From positions 1,054,001 through 1,118,000 of the forward strand of contig JAUIRK010000673.1 in the NCBI GenBank assembly GCA_030549495.1: a stretch of 64,000 nt of DNA, written 5' to 3'. The translations under genes and the position numbers were made by a program. Under the pieces are notes generated by a model. That model saw only the letters and a list, made by a program, of their open reading frames with translations, did not search any database and was not told the origin of the DNA. Origin of the DNA: Nectonema munidae. Its lineage: Eukaryota > Nematomorpha > Nectonematoida > Nectonematidae. Of this stretch, positions 1-12,571 are shown one piece after another; within the stretch, counting starts at the first letter, position 1; every line of letters starts with the position of its first letter.

Positions 1-2997
1 TTTAGGTCGTTGCCGCAAAAAAATAACTTTGACAAAAATATTTTTTGAATGATTTAAATACAAGTAGAATGAGGCATTTTAAAAGTTTCAAAACTATATA
101 TATAATTTATGACAAAAAAATCTTCATATTTAAAGTATTAAATTTTAATACTTTTTATACCTTGCCTGATGAGGGTTAAAATGAATAATTTACTACAAGT
201 TAAACCAGACTCTTCCTAATATTTACAAAAATATGTCAGGTATTAATATTTAAGTCTTTGAATAGACGCTGTTATTCATAAGAAGGAGAAGGAAAAAGTT
301 ATTTTTCATACTTTTTTAAATAATAGTTTAATAATTGGAAAATGCAATTATTCTGACCTCTTAACTAAGTTGATAACTTTTTTATTAACTGCTTGGTACA
401 ATGAGAATCAGATTTTTAGTCCAAAGCAGAAGAATCATATCCAAATTTATTATAAAAAGCAGATGAATTGAATTTTTCTGTCTATAACTTCATTTAGATT
501 TTAAAAATGTGTATGTATTTCGTTATAAGAAAAATAATATCAAATTTTGAAAATAAAATCTGAAAATTTTCCAAATTTGTTCCAAAATTTATTAATATTT
601 TGTAAAAAAATATTCTCAAAAACAGAGGTTGTATAAAAAAAAATTTTATTGTCTAAAATTTTGCATAAAAAACACAAAATTGATTTTGAACAAAAAAAAT
701 CAGTCCTAACGGGTCATATCTGGTACCCAATATTCAAAGTTATTTGAAAAAAGCATGTTTCATGAAAAAAAAGAATTAGTTTGCTAACGATGTTATTGAA
801 AGTACGTCAAATATATTACACATAAGTTTTACGTCATATATAAAGTAAATAATGAGAAAACTTACCATAATTAAAAGAAACACACACGTAAAAAGAAAAT
901 GACAGCAAGAACGATCTGGTAAGTTGTGATGTGACGTCAAAATCTTGAATTGCAGCCAGAATATTGATTATCCTACTCGTGACATGCATGCATCAACTCG
1001 ATGTGAAATAATGAAGGTTAGTGGTATTCGTTTACGTTTTTGTAAATAACTAAATTTGACCCGCTCGGCACTTACAGTAAAATTTTTGGGGTGACATATA
1101 TGGCCCTTTCGGCATACAAAGAACTTTATTTACGACCCATATGTGGGACTTTCGGCACAAAAGAGAGCTCTTCTATGAAAACAGAGGCAGTGCCTTCGTC
1201 AACGCTTTCTTTTACTTCCACCTTTTTTATTTTGCTATTCTTAATGCTTCTCGTAACTTAAAGTTGTCAAACCAAAGTTTACTTGCGATGAATCATGTTT
1301 CTAGAATTTTATAACTTCTCTCCTTCAAACAATAGAACAAGCCAGGAGTTTATTAAACGACCTTTTTTTGGGATTGCAGTCTTCAATCCTGCGTGATAAC
1401 AAATCTTCCATTCCAACCATTAAAAATTATCTTGAGTTACTTGCATATATTCATCGTACTTTCTTGGTGAATTTATTGACTGGGGCGGACTTAGAAAACA
1501 AGTGCCGCATGGGGAGGGGGGGGGAGGTAAAAATTGAAATATATGATAACAATTTGCAAATTCATTAGACATTTCAACTGCTTAAATTTCTAACACAAAT
1601 GCATGCACACATAAGACATAAATACAAACAAGCATATAAGCGAATTATCTTGCTTGAAAAAAAGGAATGATATTGCTCTCTGGATCCTTATTGCTCTCGA
1701 ACAGTCGATTCACTGAAACCAAAATCTTTTCTAATTTTAGTTTTTGTATCTCTCCATTATCACACCTTTTATTAACTATTTTTTCACCTTTCTTTTTTTA
1801 ATACCTTCACAGTTTTTAATCATATTAATAGTACAAGAGCAAAGTGTAAACTTGAGAGAAGGAAGTTATGGAAGAGACAAAAGTAGGATGCAAAAAATCG
1901 TCGAATAATATGGATAGAATCTATGAATACAATGGCAATATGTATTAAGCGCTGTCAACAACATAATATCGGCTACACTTTTTTCTTCTTATTAATTATT
2001 ATTCTAAAGAAATCGTTATCTTAACTTTTGATGAATGCATCCAAAAAAAATTTGCTACAACATTAAATACATTTGGGCACGCCATAACTCTCGCAATCAA
2101 AATGACATAGGACTGCATTATTAATTTAATTTTGCTATTTGCCCTCTAAAACAATACTTTCATCAAAAGCTGGCAATGTCTGTATAAAACTATGGAGTGA
2201 AACCAGGCTTTTTTTTTATCTTGATAAAATATTTGAACCGACATGATCAAAATCACGTTGAAGAGATAGAATCTAGTGCATAGTATACAATAAACGCAAA
2301 ATTTAGTTGAGGTCTGAAATTTTTGCCTCTGAAAGCGGTAATCGTAGAATAACTTATGGAATCAATTTCCAATATTATCGTTCCATAGCGACTGACGTCA
2401 AATGCGTTCGAATAAAAATGAGTGTAAGCAACTTCCTTCGCTTTATGCCTTATTGTTTGGCTCTGCGCAACCACGCCTAGACATCATTTTGAGGTTCAAC
2501 AAAGTTCCACCCGTGATTCGCCGCTAAAAGTCGGTGAACCAAGTTATTAATTTTGTCGCATCCACCCCACCAATGCTGGACAGGTGTTGAGTGTGAACCT
2601 AGTAAAGACACAATTGTGAATGATACACAACAAAATGCCTGAAGTCTTTTTCTGCATAGAAACAAAAACAGCATCCGTTCTTAAATTTTATTCTTAGCTC
2701 CAGTTCGGCCCATAATCAAGCAAAAACGGCCCGGATTCATACCGAGCTCCCTCTTTCCAAAAATTTACATGTATCCATTTCCGGGCACGAGAAGTAAATG
2801 GTGAAAAATTTTTTAGTAAAAATCTCGAAAATTCTTTCACCAATATCTTCTTCAAAAGTATGTAACTTTTGGCATATTTACTTTTTTCTTAAATAGTTGT
2901 TATAATATTTATTTTTCCTTATTAAACTTTTGAATTTCATTTTATTTTATTTTTTAAGAAAGGATTTGAAGCAAGTACATCTAAATTTCCATCAAGT
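1..2997. other. AT-rich stretch without a recognisable gene
   Basis: No domain, splice-bounded exon or RNA gene is recognisable. Two short open frames on the minus strand (2253-2474 and 2477-2674) abut each other in somewhat less AT-rich sequence, but neither resembles a family I know. A 10-bp G run (1513-1525 area) and three copies of a TCGGCA-type hexamer between 1070 and 1165 are the only local patterns. Confidence 0.5.
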
Positions 2998-3001
2998 TTA
3001 A

Positions 3002-3130
3002 CCCATTAAGTACCATAGAAATCAGATGATATCTAAAAAAACGTAGACGATTTATATTCAAAATCATTAAAAAAGCAGACGAAGATGAAATTACTTATGT
3101 TCCCAAATGGGAGCATTGGGACTTAATGGG
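3002..3130. mobile_element. Small MITE with TTAA target duplication (piggyBac-type ends)
   Basis: The left end reads CCCATTAAGT and the right end is its exact inverse ACTTAATGGG. Both ends are flanked by TTAA (2998-3001 and 3131-3134). TTAA duplication plus ends starting with CCC is what piggyBac-superfamily elements leave. The 129-bp interior has no open frame, so this would be a non-autonomous copy. The inverted repeat is short, so chance cannot be fully excluded. Confidence 0.6.
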
Positions 3131-3185
3131 TTAAAGTGAATTAATTCTGCTATTCCAATGCTATAAAACAGAAACTCAAGTTCAA

Positions 3186-3413
3186 ATGATGAAGTGCGTT
3201 CAAAATACGAAGTGTCAAGCCAAAAAGATTAGTCAGTCTCTCAACGATGATGCTTTTCTTTTAGTTTACGAGACGTTCCGCGCAATAAAGCTCGAGAATA
3301 CCCCCAAAATCTTGAAATATGATTCAGGAAAAGGCAAGTCCGTAGCCGAAGAACTGGAAATAAGTCATGATAAGCATCTAATGAGAGTGGTTAGGGTCTT
3401 TGTTAAAACCTAG
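3186..3413 (+). CDS. Unidentified 75-codon open frame, possible exon
   Basis: The frame is less AT-rich than its surroundings and reads as a soluble, charged protein (motifs LLVYETFRAIKLEN and KSVAEELEISHDKHLMR). An AG with a preceding A/T-rich tract lies just upstream near 3169. The second half faintly recalls the winged-helix fold of KAT6/SAMD1-type proteins, which would suit the PHD exon 4.6 kb downstream on the same strand, but the match is too weak to name it. It may equally be a random frame. Confidence 0.2.
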   Translation: MMKCVQNTKCQAKKISQSLNDDAFLLVYETFRAIKLENTPKILKYDSGKGKSVAEELEISHDKHLMRVVRVFVKT

Positions 3414-4914
3414 CCATATAAGATTGCCACATTTATATGATGGATTTTCACATGGCTTTTCCTATCAAATCATTGGCATTGAAAAAAGGAAATTAAGAGA
3501 AAGAGGCGTTTAACTCTACTTTTGTGGTGCCGTGTTCTTGGTGAACAGCTTCGTCCTTTTACCATAGCATATGTCGAAAACAGCACTGTATATCAATCAC
3601 CAAATTTTCAAACAAAAATTTTGCATACATTTTCTAACATGAACTTCAAATCCTTAACAATTCAATGATTGATTGAATGAAAAACGCGCAATGCTTCTAT
3701 TAGTTTATAGTGTTGCTTACCCTACAAAATTTCTTTTACCTAACATAAAAACCCTTTTCACCAGCAAGTACTATACAACAACATGGACGGATACTTTAGC
3801 GCCTTGATCGTGATAGCCTTGGTTTTTATAAGTGGTCCCGGAGCTTTGTAAAAAACCTAATTTCAGTTCAAAATCCAATGATGTACAGTTCGTTAACCCC
3901 GATTGTTATTTTTAATCCTCGGAAAGCGCAGTTCCAAAAAAAATTATATCTAATCCAGTGTGGGAATGGGACTTTTTAAGCGCTATCCCATTTGGGGCCG
4001 TCCCTTTGGGCTCTGAAATTATAATTTAAAATTTTATATATTCACCACTACTATTTTTCAGCATGAAAATACTAATACGGAACTTCTATAGCTCATTTAT
4101 ACTTCTTCAAACAAAGCGCATTTTATATCATATTTTTATTATTGCAATTATCGTTTTAAGGTAAATGATTGTATTATACTTTGCTACACTATTCCAAACT
4201 GTTGCGTTTAATAATATGCCCATAATATATTTTTAATTTTTGATTTTTTTCATCTTTATGTTAACCTTAATTCCTTCTATTTGATTGGTTGTATACGTTC
4301 ACGGTTTGGCTTATACTCCATGGTGATATTTAAATATGTCGTTTTGGTGGATGAAACTAATGCGATTTTCATTTATAATGTATAATCAAAAAGAATTTGG
4401 TTCATTTACTAACAGAATGAATCATTTGATTTGGGTCATTTTTAGATAATGCTAAGAATGGGCGTATGTAGTGGCCCATGTTGATACGGTTAAGTTTACC
4501 GCTTATGGATTATTATGGTCAAATCCTAATTTTAGTGGATATATTGAAGCTCTCAATCATTCTATTTCTTTTTTAATATTTTAATGTTTCATTTTAAAGG
4601 GAGTCGGTGTTATTTTAAATAATCAAAAATAGTCATGATGAAAACAAACTTTCCTTTATTATTATTTTAGCGCTAAAAATAACGCCTTCAAAATAAAGAG
4701 TGTCCAAAAGGCCGCGCCAGAACATCCCGCCAAAAAGTCTCTAACCCTCCAATGGCATCTTTGGGCTACTTATATATAAAAATAGGTATATTTTGATCAA
4801 TTCAAATTTAACTTTTCTAATTCATTTTTTAAGGAAAGGCCTTTTTTCATTTTTTCCCATTTTTCTTTCCATATTTACTTTTCATTGTCATCATAACACT
4901 AAAACCTAAAAAAT
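3414..4914. other. Non-coding AT-rich stretch
   Basis: Only short, stop-riddled frames are visible; no repeat, RNA gene or splice-bounded exon was recognised. Confidence 0.5.
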
Positions 4915-5151
4915 TTAGAGTACTTTTAAAATGTCTTCTTCAGATATATTTTCTCCATTTTCGCCAACTTTAATATTTAGAAAATCTTGGGAATTCAAAA
5001 AGTTTCCTAATATAATTTTTTTATTTCTATTTTTCATCAGACGAAAATTAAATAATTCTCTGATTTTAAAACTATAAAATTTATCAATTTTATCCATTTT
5101 GTTAGATATAAAACGTAATACTTTATTCAAATCAATTATGTTGTTAGTATA
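4915..5151 (-). CDS. Possible terminal exon of an unidentified gene
   Basis: On the minus strand a strong acceptor (TATTTTTTCAG) opens a frame of 78 codons ending in TAA at 4915. It starts YTNNIIDLNKVLRF and ends GENISEEDILKVL. The protein is charged and helical-looking, with no cysteine pattern, signal peptide or membrane segment. Its composition resembles the C-terminal part of a small complex subunit, but I do not recognise a family. The next candidate exon on this strand is at 6235-6439. Supported only by the splice acceptor and the open frame, so a chance ORF remains possible in such AT-rich DNA. Confidence 0.33.
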   Translation of the reverse strand, partial: YTNNIIDLNKVLRFISNKMDKIDKFYSFKIRELFNFRLMKNRNKKIILGNFLNSQDFLNIKVGENGENISEEDILKVL

Positions 5152-6234
5152 CTGAAAAAATAAGAAGTAATTTTACTAGTAAAATAGCAAAAAAATAGTA
5201 CAGATAACTTTTATTAAATATAAAATTCCATTACTATCTCGAAAACGTAGTTATATTTGTATTTAAAGAAAAGTAAAATATTGATTTACATTTTTATAGT
5301 TAAAATTAATACCAAAAATGGGAAATAAATTAATTCTTTGATAATTTTGCCCATACTATTAGCTTAAATTATTATAAATTAATTTTTATTAAATCATTAT
5401 ATGTAGATGGCGTTAATATGCCCTTATTTTTTAATGTATTTTGATTTAAAAAATTAGCTTACAGTGTCCTATAACTATTCTAAAAAATTATAAAAACATT
5501 TTCTCTTGATTAAATGTCTTGCAACATTGATAGTTCACTAACGGTGGATGAGCATATAAAACATTAGATGGCCGCCTGCAGCGCGTAGTTCGCCCACTTC
5601 TATTCAATTTTAATTAAACATATTAAACTTGTCATTTGATTGGTTAAATAATTTTCGATTCAATCCCTAAATACAATACATTTTTTACTAAAATGAATAT
5701 TAATGGAAACGCCTTTCAATAATAAAATCTAATTTATTAATAATAAATTATAAAATATACTGAACTAGCTGGTATTTTTTTTTATATATTTTCCCCAAAT
5801 TACACAAAAGCAGTAAAGTCTCGTTCCTTTCACCAGACGAAAATGTATTTTCTTTACATCCGACAACACTTCATAGGTGTCCATGTTTTCCATGAATTTT
5901 GATTGTAAGTTCTCTGTTTTAGTTTTCCAAATTTATTTCTCCCCCAATTTGTGCCAAATGGAGAGAATGTCTCGAATCTGCGAATTTCGAGTTCACAACA
6001 GCACTCTCGTACTTATCCATTTAATAAGAATAAAGTGTTGACTGCATAAAGTTCATAAATCAATTCTATTTTTCATTTCGAGTATTTTTAATATCATCAA
6101 ATGTGAACTAGGAATCTATTTCTCTAACTAAATAACCATTACAACAAATGTTGGTTGATTCATCATGATCAAATTCTTTTCTCTGTTTGAAGTAAGCGGG
6201 AGAAGTCCATTTTATATTTTTTGTTAATGTGCTC
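5152..6234. other. Non-coding stretch between two candidate minus-strand exons
   Basis: AT-rich with no recognised domain or repeat. If 4915-5151 and 6235-6439 belong to one gene this would be, at least in part, its intron. Confidence 0.4.
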
Positions 6235-6439
6235 TTAAGGAAAGGAAAAACAACTGCCACAAAACATGAAGTCGTGATTGGATGATGTTAATTGCGCCGA
6301 CGTCAGCCTCTCTAGATTAGCTCTTTTATTTTCCATCTTGGATGAAGCAATCGCTTGGGACAAGTCCGTAAAAGATGCCGTAAGTTTTTCGCCACTCCCA
6401 AGCATTTCCCGTATTTTCTTATTTATGAATTCTTGTATT
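6235..6439 (-). CDS. Possible exon of an unidentified gene
   Basis: A long pyrimidine tract (CTCTCTCTCCTCTC, about 6446-6466 on the minus strand) ends in TAG at 6440-6441 and opens a 67-codon frame with near-normal codon use. It includes KIREMLGSGEKLTASFTDL and KMENKRANLERLTSAQ. The protein is hydrophilic and probably helical. No family was recognised. The frame ends at TAA at 6235, but a donor inside the exon is possible, so the 3' limit is uncertain. The region is clearly richer in G+C than its flanks, which supports a functional sequence (exon or promoter-proximal DNA). Confidence 0.3.
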
Positions 6440-7842
6440 CTATTCACATGAGAGGAGAGAGAGGGAGAGTTTCTTCATTATAAGCGAAATATGCACGCTC
6501 ACATCTTGAAAAGGGCGCTCGCCCTTCCGGCTCCTTTGGTCTCAGCATCTTTTTAGCTACATGTTTTTTTAAATCGTCTTATTTTACTATGTTTGTGTTC
6601 ATTGGTTAATTTAATCTTTTGAAAGTGTCAAAATAAGAAAAAAGGAACATTTTGTAAACAAATTCTATTCATTTTTACAATTCAATATTTTACACACTTC
6701 GACTTTGAGAAGATTCCGATTCTTCTTGATTTATAAAAGTTTCAGTTTTGAAAAATGAGAGTTGGCGCATTCGATAGAATGTAAATTTATTCGCATAATA
6801 ATACAAAGCACTTCACTTTGTCGAGGTTTTAAATAAAAGATTTTCTATACTTCAGTCATTCACAAAACTGACGAGGATGATTTTTTTGTTTTAAGACTCA
6901 TATCTATATATAAGCCAAGTATTCACTACTGCTCTATTTACTAAGTATTTCTTACCCGACATTTACCATCTTTCTAAGCCTTCATAATATATTTTAAACT
7001 GTTCCTTCTGTTAAATATAGATGCTGGCTTATTTATTCTTTATAGACGCCTAAATAGCAATAAAATTTGAAATAAAAGTGTAAAGTTTTTATATATTATA
7101 TTCCTAAACTGTGCAAAATTCAAGGGTAAAAAAATAAAAAGTCCATGCACTTCAACATTATATGATGTATCACAAGTGGATTGGGGTGGACTGTAGTTAC
7201 ATAAATAGCTTTTAAAATAACAACAATTTATTGAAACATTCCTTAAAAATTGAACAACTAATTTTTAATTTTCATTCAAAATTTGCCAAATAAAAATTCG
7301 AATTTGAAATGTATATGTAATATGTAACGTAAGTCAAAATGTGACGCAAAGGTTGCAACGTTTTAGATTTTAAAATGCTCTCCAGCCATGTGTATTAAAC
7401 CTTCCGGTGCGCTTAGGAATCTCAATGAAAGTATCAGGGAGGGCAGTAAATTCCCTATAAGATTTCTGCTTCCGAGTAATAAGTTAGTTTTTACTACAAA
7501 AATATTCTAGCGTATGTTACAATCTAGTACTCCATCGCATTAGCATTGTTAAAGTGAATCTTCATTTCTTGTGACTTTCTCACTTTTCATACGCCATTAT
7601 CAAAAATATGTCACCCGTATCACCTTCTCGCAAAGGTGCAAATAAAAATTAAGGGATAATGCGCAAAGTACACATCATGAGTGGTTGCGAGATAAGGAAT
7701 GCGTCAGGTTTTTGTATTGCTGATTTTAAAAAGTTATTGGCGCCAAAATTTATTTTTCACGAAATGCGTATGTGGTGAACAATAATAATAATGATAATAT
7801 AAGAAATAGCATCTTTGTTTTAAAATAGTGCTTTGTTTATAG
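6440..7842. other. Non-coding stretch upstream of the PHD exon
   Basis: A GA-rich run at 6450-6470 and a moderately GC-rich patch at 6500-6545 are the only landmarks. Short frames only; nothing recognised. Confidence 0.4.
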
Positions 7843-7995
7843 GTGTAAGGAATGCAATCGGAAGCGAATTTCACAAGACTTTGTCCTTATTTTCTGCGAC
7901 ATGTGTGACAAGGGCTTTCACTTCTCCTGCTTAACTCCCAAAGGCTCTTGGATTTGTGCAGAATGCTCCAAGGAAAAAAGAAAACTTAACCAAAG
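7843..7995 (+). CDS. PHD zinc-finger exon (DPF/MOZ-like)
   Basis: A single exon bounded by an acceptor (TTGTTTATAG) and a donor (CAAAG|GTGCT) encodes about 51 residues. They form a nearly complete PHD finger: CKEC at the start, IFCDMCDKGFH, then SC, and GSWICAEC at the end, giving the Cys4-His-Cys3 zinc ligands. PHD fingers read histone H3 tails in the nucleus. The ending GSWIC and the FCDxCDKGFH core are closest to the second PHD of KAT6 (MOZ/MORF) and DPF/PHF10 proteins. The loop before GSW is about five residues shorter than in those. Flanking exons were not found with confidence: the gene is only partly visible and its name is open. The start phase is 1 base before the TGT codon, and the end phase is 2. 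Confidence 0.75.
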
Positions 7996-10900
7996 GTGCT
8001 ATCCTATCCTATTTTTATTCAAAATCATTTTCATGTTTTCGCAAAGTATAACGGAGAGAGTAAAAGTGAAATGTAAGTTTAAAATGGTTATAATACTTGC
8101 CTTTTGCAAGAAGAAAAACATTCTGTGAATATTTTCTAAGAAATGTTGAATGAGGAATTAATTCTTTTTATCCAAGATTACGTTTTAATTTGGATCTACG
8201 AAAAGCTTTGTTTAAAATTCGTAACCTCCTTTGATCTAATAAAAGTCTAGTATTCGCAATAAAGTCAAGTTCATTCTTTAGCTTTCTTTTATTTGAATTG
8301 AGATTGTCTATTACCTATATTTTTTTTATCAAATATTTTCTTTTTTGTTTTAACGTTCTTGTGAAATTTATGAGTAAATTGTTTTCTCTCTGTGAGTTTT
8401 TAAGTGTTGAACTTGTAAACTAGATTTGATGTCTCGAATTATAATGATAAATAAGATGATTCCCTGTTTCAAGAGTTATTTTGCGTGTGTTTTCACTATT
8501 CCTACCTGTAACGGCTTTAAAATCTTTACTGTAACTTTTTCCTTAGTGTATTTGTTGAAAAAAGTTCATAATATTGTATTTATGTGTGTGTATCCTTTTA
8601 CAGTATCCAGGTTTGAGAAAGAAGAATAAAAATTAAACAAGTTGTGGATAAAAAGGCATAAATCACTAAATTTGAAAATGAATTCAAATATTAGCCTACT
8701 TCTAAAAACCCAGAAAAAAGTAAGGATCTGTATTACATTAAAATAATATTATACATGTCAACTATTCCGTTTATTACCGCCGTTTTCCTGTTTCTATTCC
8801 TTTTCCGTTTTTCGCAAATCTTATGCCCAATTTCACTCAACACAAAAAGACAATTTATGACTCCGACTAACGACTCTTGTAAAAAGCTGAAATCGAAATT
8901 TGCCACTATTTAGAACTTTCTATTTGATTTTATGCTTTCCATATTTTTATTTATTTTTTGTTCATCATCAGTTTGTTATATTTTGTTGAATATTTTGTAT
9001 AAAACTTTGCTTTTGTCTTTCTCTTCTATCATTATATTTGTTTAAAAAGCGAAGACACTAGTACCATGTACATTTGAATTTAAAAAATATAGGAAGGAGC
9101 ATATTTATATTGTTTTTCACAAGAAAGATTTCATTGAATCAAGACGAGTATTATCCGTGCATGCAAAATACTGGTCAATCTTCTTCTCCAAAGTTCTTAG
9201 CTAACACTAGTCTTTACGATACCCAACTTCACAATAGGCGATTTCTTGAATCGAAATTCCAAATATGAAATTCAAAATATTCAAATATGAAGTTCTGCGA
9301 AACAGTGTTTCCTTCCATCATTAACTCAGTCATTTTTGTTAGAAAGTTGCGAGTTTGATGTTCCATATTCAGTTAATCTAAATGCCACACATTCATCAAG
9401 TCTGTCATACAAAATTCATCGAACATATATGGTAACATATGGTACTGCTATGTTAAAATGGGTTAAGGAAGAAAGGCATTATGTAAAGTGTGAACCAATA
9501 TTTGCTTTCAAAAATTTATTAGTATTTTCAGCAATATTAGGGAAGATATCAAGAGTTAAGGGTCAGCAATAAAATATGTAAAAACTAAGGATTTTTTAGC
9601 TGTTCTAATTTTTACCTATAAATGAGAAGAAAAGTATAAGATAAATATTATAGGCAAAAAGGTACTTACAGCATACGAAATAAAAGAACAATATTAGCTG
9701 AACATGCCAAAATACCACCAGCTACTTCTTCTTTTTTACAAATGACACAAGTAATCAATCTTGGCAATGCACAGGAGAAAAATATTTTGAGCAATCGCTG
9801 TGAGCATAAAGTACTTGCAACATTAAATTTTATATTTATATTCTTTAGAAGCACTATATGTTTGCAGTAAAAGATAAATGTCACTCATCAGTTACTTCTA
9901 GTGTTTTATGCTTGACTTACGACAAAATCATCATTGCTCTTGCACGCACATAAACACATTGTTCAGATTTAGACGAGAAGAGCATTCAAGAATGTTTAAG
10001 TGGCCCGCAAATCTGACATTTTTCTTCTAAAAGAGGAATTTGAAATTGGTTTAAAAAGATAAGTAACAATAGTGAAGTCGTTATAGATAGAAGGAAGGGG
10101 TAATCACTCCTCCACTTTATTCTGATCCCTCTGCATAAAATCTAAATAATAAAAGCACAACATGTAATAACAGATTCATGCTATTGAAAGTATCATTTTT
10201 CTTGCCAAGTGCAGTATCACAAAAACACGGCTATATATTTCATAGTATGCACTTCATTTTATAATGACGGCCAGAGTGTTTATTACTCAAATTGAAAAAA
10301 TATCCTAATTTCTGATTGAAATGAAGGACATATACTTTTAAAACAGTAAACTTGCATCAAAAAATGTTAAGTTAAGGGAACTAAGCATTTAATTCAACGA
10401 CTCATAAAATCATTTCGACCGCAGTTGGAGTCGCGACCACTAGGTTCGGACTTTTGATAAAGTAGCTTAAGCTTTTTCAGTTTTCAATACAATACACAGA
10501 TGTTTTTCTTTATTTGATAGGACTAATGCACCATTTCTGTATAAAACTCTGGGAATATGACCTTTCCAACTCGTAACCAATATTGAAGGGATTCCAAGAA
10601 CTATCACCAAGGAAGTTATTGGATCAAAGTATTTTAACTACAAAGAAATATTAGAGAAACTAAACTTACCTTCAATATTGTAAAAAGATGAGATATGATT
10701 TAAGTATACAACATTGTTAACATGGATATGTAATAAAATTCCAATATCATACCAGAGAACTCATTAAAGTCGCAGAGATTGCATACTTACAAATTCATAA
10801 AGACTCACTGCGAAAAGTCATATCTAAGAAACATTTCTTCTCAACGTACGATCAGTGATTGGAGCTCATTGTGTGATTTTCTTGTTTATATTGATTTTTG

Positions 10901-11956
10901 ACACAGCATCCTAACTCTCACACTCTTCGTTTTCTCATGTGTGAACACTAGTTCATAATGCGAATGAATATCCATAGGCCAAGCACAATTTTTTCGCTTA
11001 TAAATTAATATGATGTGTTGTTATGTTAAATAAACGGAAAATGAATTCAAATGCATTTTTCAAGTTTATTGGTGTCGTGGAGATGAAATTTACAACTTGT
11101 GCAAATTGTATAATATTATTTTTTACCGAACCCATAAACTTCGGATCTTATACTTATCTATACTTACTTTGTTGTAGTTATTGTTACTTTTACTTAGTTA
11201 TTTTTATAGTTAGATTAAAAAAATTGTCGTTTTCAACCTAAAAAATTTTTCGTTACTTTTGGCTAATTTATTCGGAAAAAATATATGCCTATTTTAAAAA
11301 AATAAAAAGGTACCAAAATTCCAATTCAACTTTCGATTGTAAGTTTGGTAAATTTGAAAGATCACATATAATTGAAAAATATTTTATATCACTAATATGA
11401 AAATTAAACAAACGTTTAACACACAAACAAAAACAAATGTGCGCCAATTTTGAAACAAACATTGAAATACTTTATAAATGCACTAATGATTTTGTTAATT
11501 AGTTTTTAAAATAATCATTTGAGTTAGTTCAGAGTGTTGAAGTCCATTTATCAATTCAGTTTGAAAATGATAAAGTAGGCCTTTTCAAATTTTGTTTTTT
11601 AAGAAAATTTTTGAAAGGAAGTGTAATTCAGGATAAAGAAGAAAATTTTCAATTATTTCAATATTTTTCATACTTCTTAAACATTGGCTGTAAAATATGT
11701 ATAACTAAAAATTAATGAATATAAATTTAGTAATTAAGTTTTCGTTAATTTCAAAAAAAATGGCTTCGTTATCATTAAAGCCTTATAAGGATAAGAAAAA
11801 ATCAACAAAAATATCGTTATTTTGCCAACTCTAAAACAATTTAGTAAAATTAAGAAATTTTTTCATGGTCCTGAGGAAGAAATGAACATTTTTGGAATAC
11901 AAAGTGCCAGTTCTCCTTTGGTATTTCTTTTGCTCCCATGGAACATTAAAATCAGC
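7996..11956. other. Non-coding stretch downstream of the PHD exon
   Basis: Includes short frames at 9074-9268 and 9336-9572 (+) without recognisable domains. It probably contains intron sequence of the PHD gene. No repeat with clear ends was found. Confidence 0.4.
9670..9884 (-). CDS. Possible exon with strong donor, unidentified
   Basis: A minus-strand frame ends at an excellent donor (ATGCT|GTAAGTACC). It contains RLITCVICKKEEVAGGI, a Cys-x-x-Cys pair that could belong to a zinc-binding module, but no second pair is seen. The 5' limit is not defined. No family was recognised. Confidence 0.22.
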
Positions 11957-11964
11957 ACACCCTT

Positions 11965-12283
11965 CAGGCCCATAGCTAGGACTTTTCAATTAGGAGGGCT
12001 GGAAAAAATTGGGGGGGGGGGGGGGGGGGCTAAATATTTTCACAACATTTTTTTGGTACTTATGGGTTATCTCTCCCCCATTCAAAAATTTTTTTTAGTA
12101 AATTACTGAAAAAAATTTTAAAGTAGGAGGGTGATAACTAATAAGTATCAAATTTTTATATATAGTCTAAAAATAAACCATTTTTTGAACCCTTTATTGA
12201 TATCGAAATATATAAGGTGGGGGCTCTGAATCTGAGTGGGGGGGGGGGGGTGGGGGGCTTTGCCCTCGCTGGCTACTGGCCTG
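11965..12283. mobile_element. hAT-type MITE carrying long oligo-G runs
   Basis: The ends are inverted: CAGGCCCATAGCTAGGA on the left, and the inverse of CAGGCCAGTAGCCAGCGA on the right. The flanking 8-mers are ACACCCTT (11957-11964) and ACACCCCT (12284-12291), a 7/8 match. An 8-bp duplication and ends beginning CAGG are typical of hAT elements. Inside are G runs of about 19 (12011-12029) and 12 or more (12238-12250) bases. There is no coding capacity. The G tracts therefore come with the element rather than from random slippage in host DNA. Confidence 0.72.
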
Positions 12284-12571
12284 ACACCCCTCCCTTTACT
12301 TGGAGTCTGTCGACGTGGCTGGTACCAGTAGAACATAATTGAATCAAGGTATTCGAGTTTAGCTACATTTTGCTTTGTCTATTTTTGCATGAATAGTGTA
12401 TACGCTGCAAATGACATTCTAAAATGTATGTATTTGATTACGCAAACAGAATATTTTGCCATGCAAGCATTATGCTAACTAAATTAAAAGTTTTCATTGA
12501 TTCATTCGATAAATGAGTTTTACATAATAATTGTTCAAATGGATTATTTCACTATCTATTTCTCTTGTATA

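Noticed and set aside
1070-1165. Three TCGGCA-type words as operator-like sites
   Set aside because: Spacing is irregular (about 40 and 60 bp), the flanks differ, and no nearby gene start was found.
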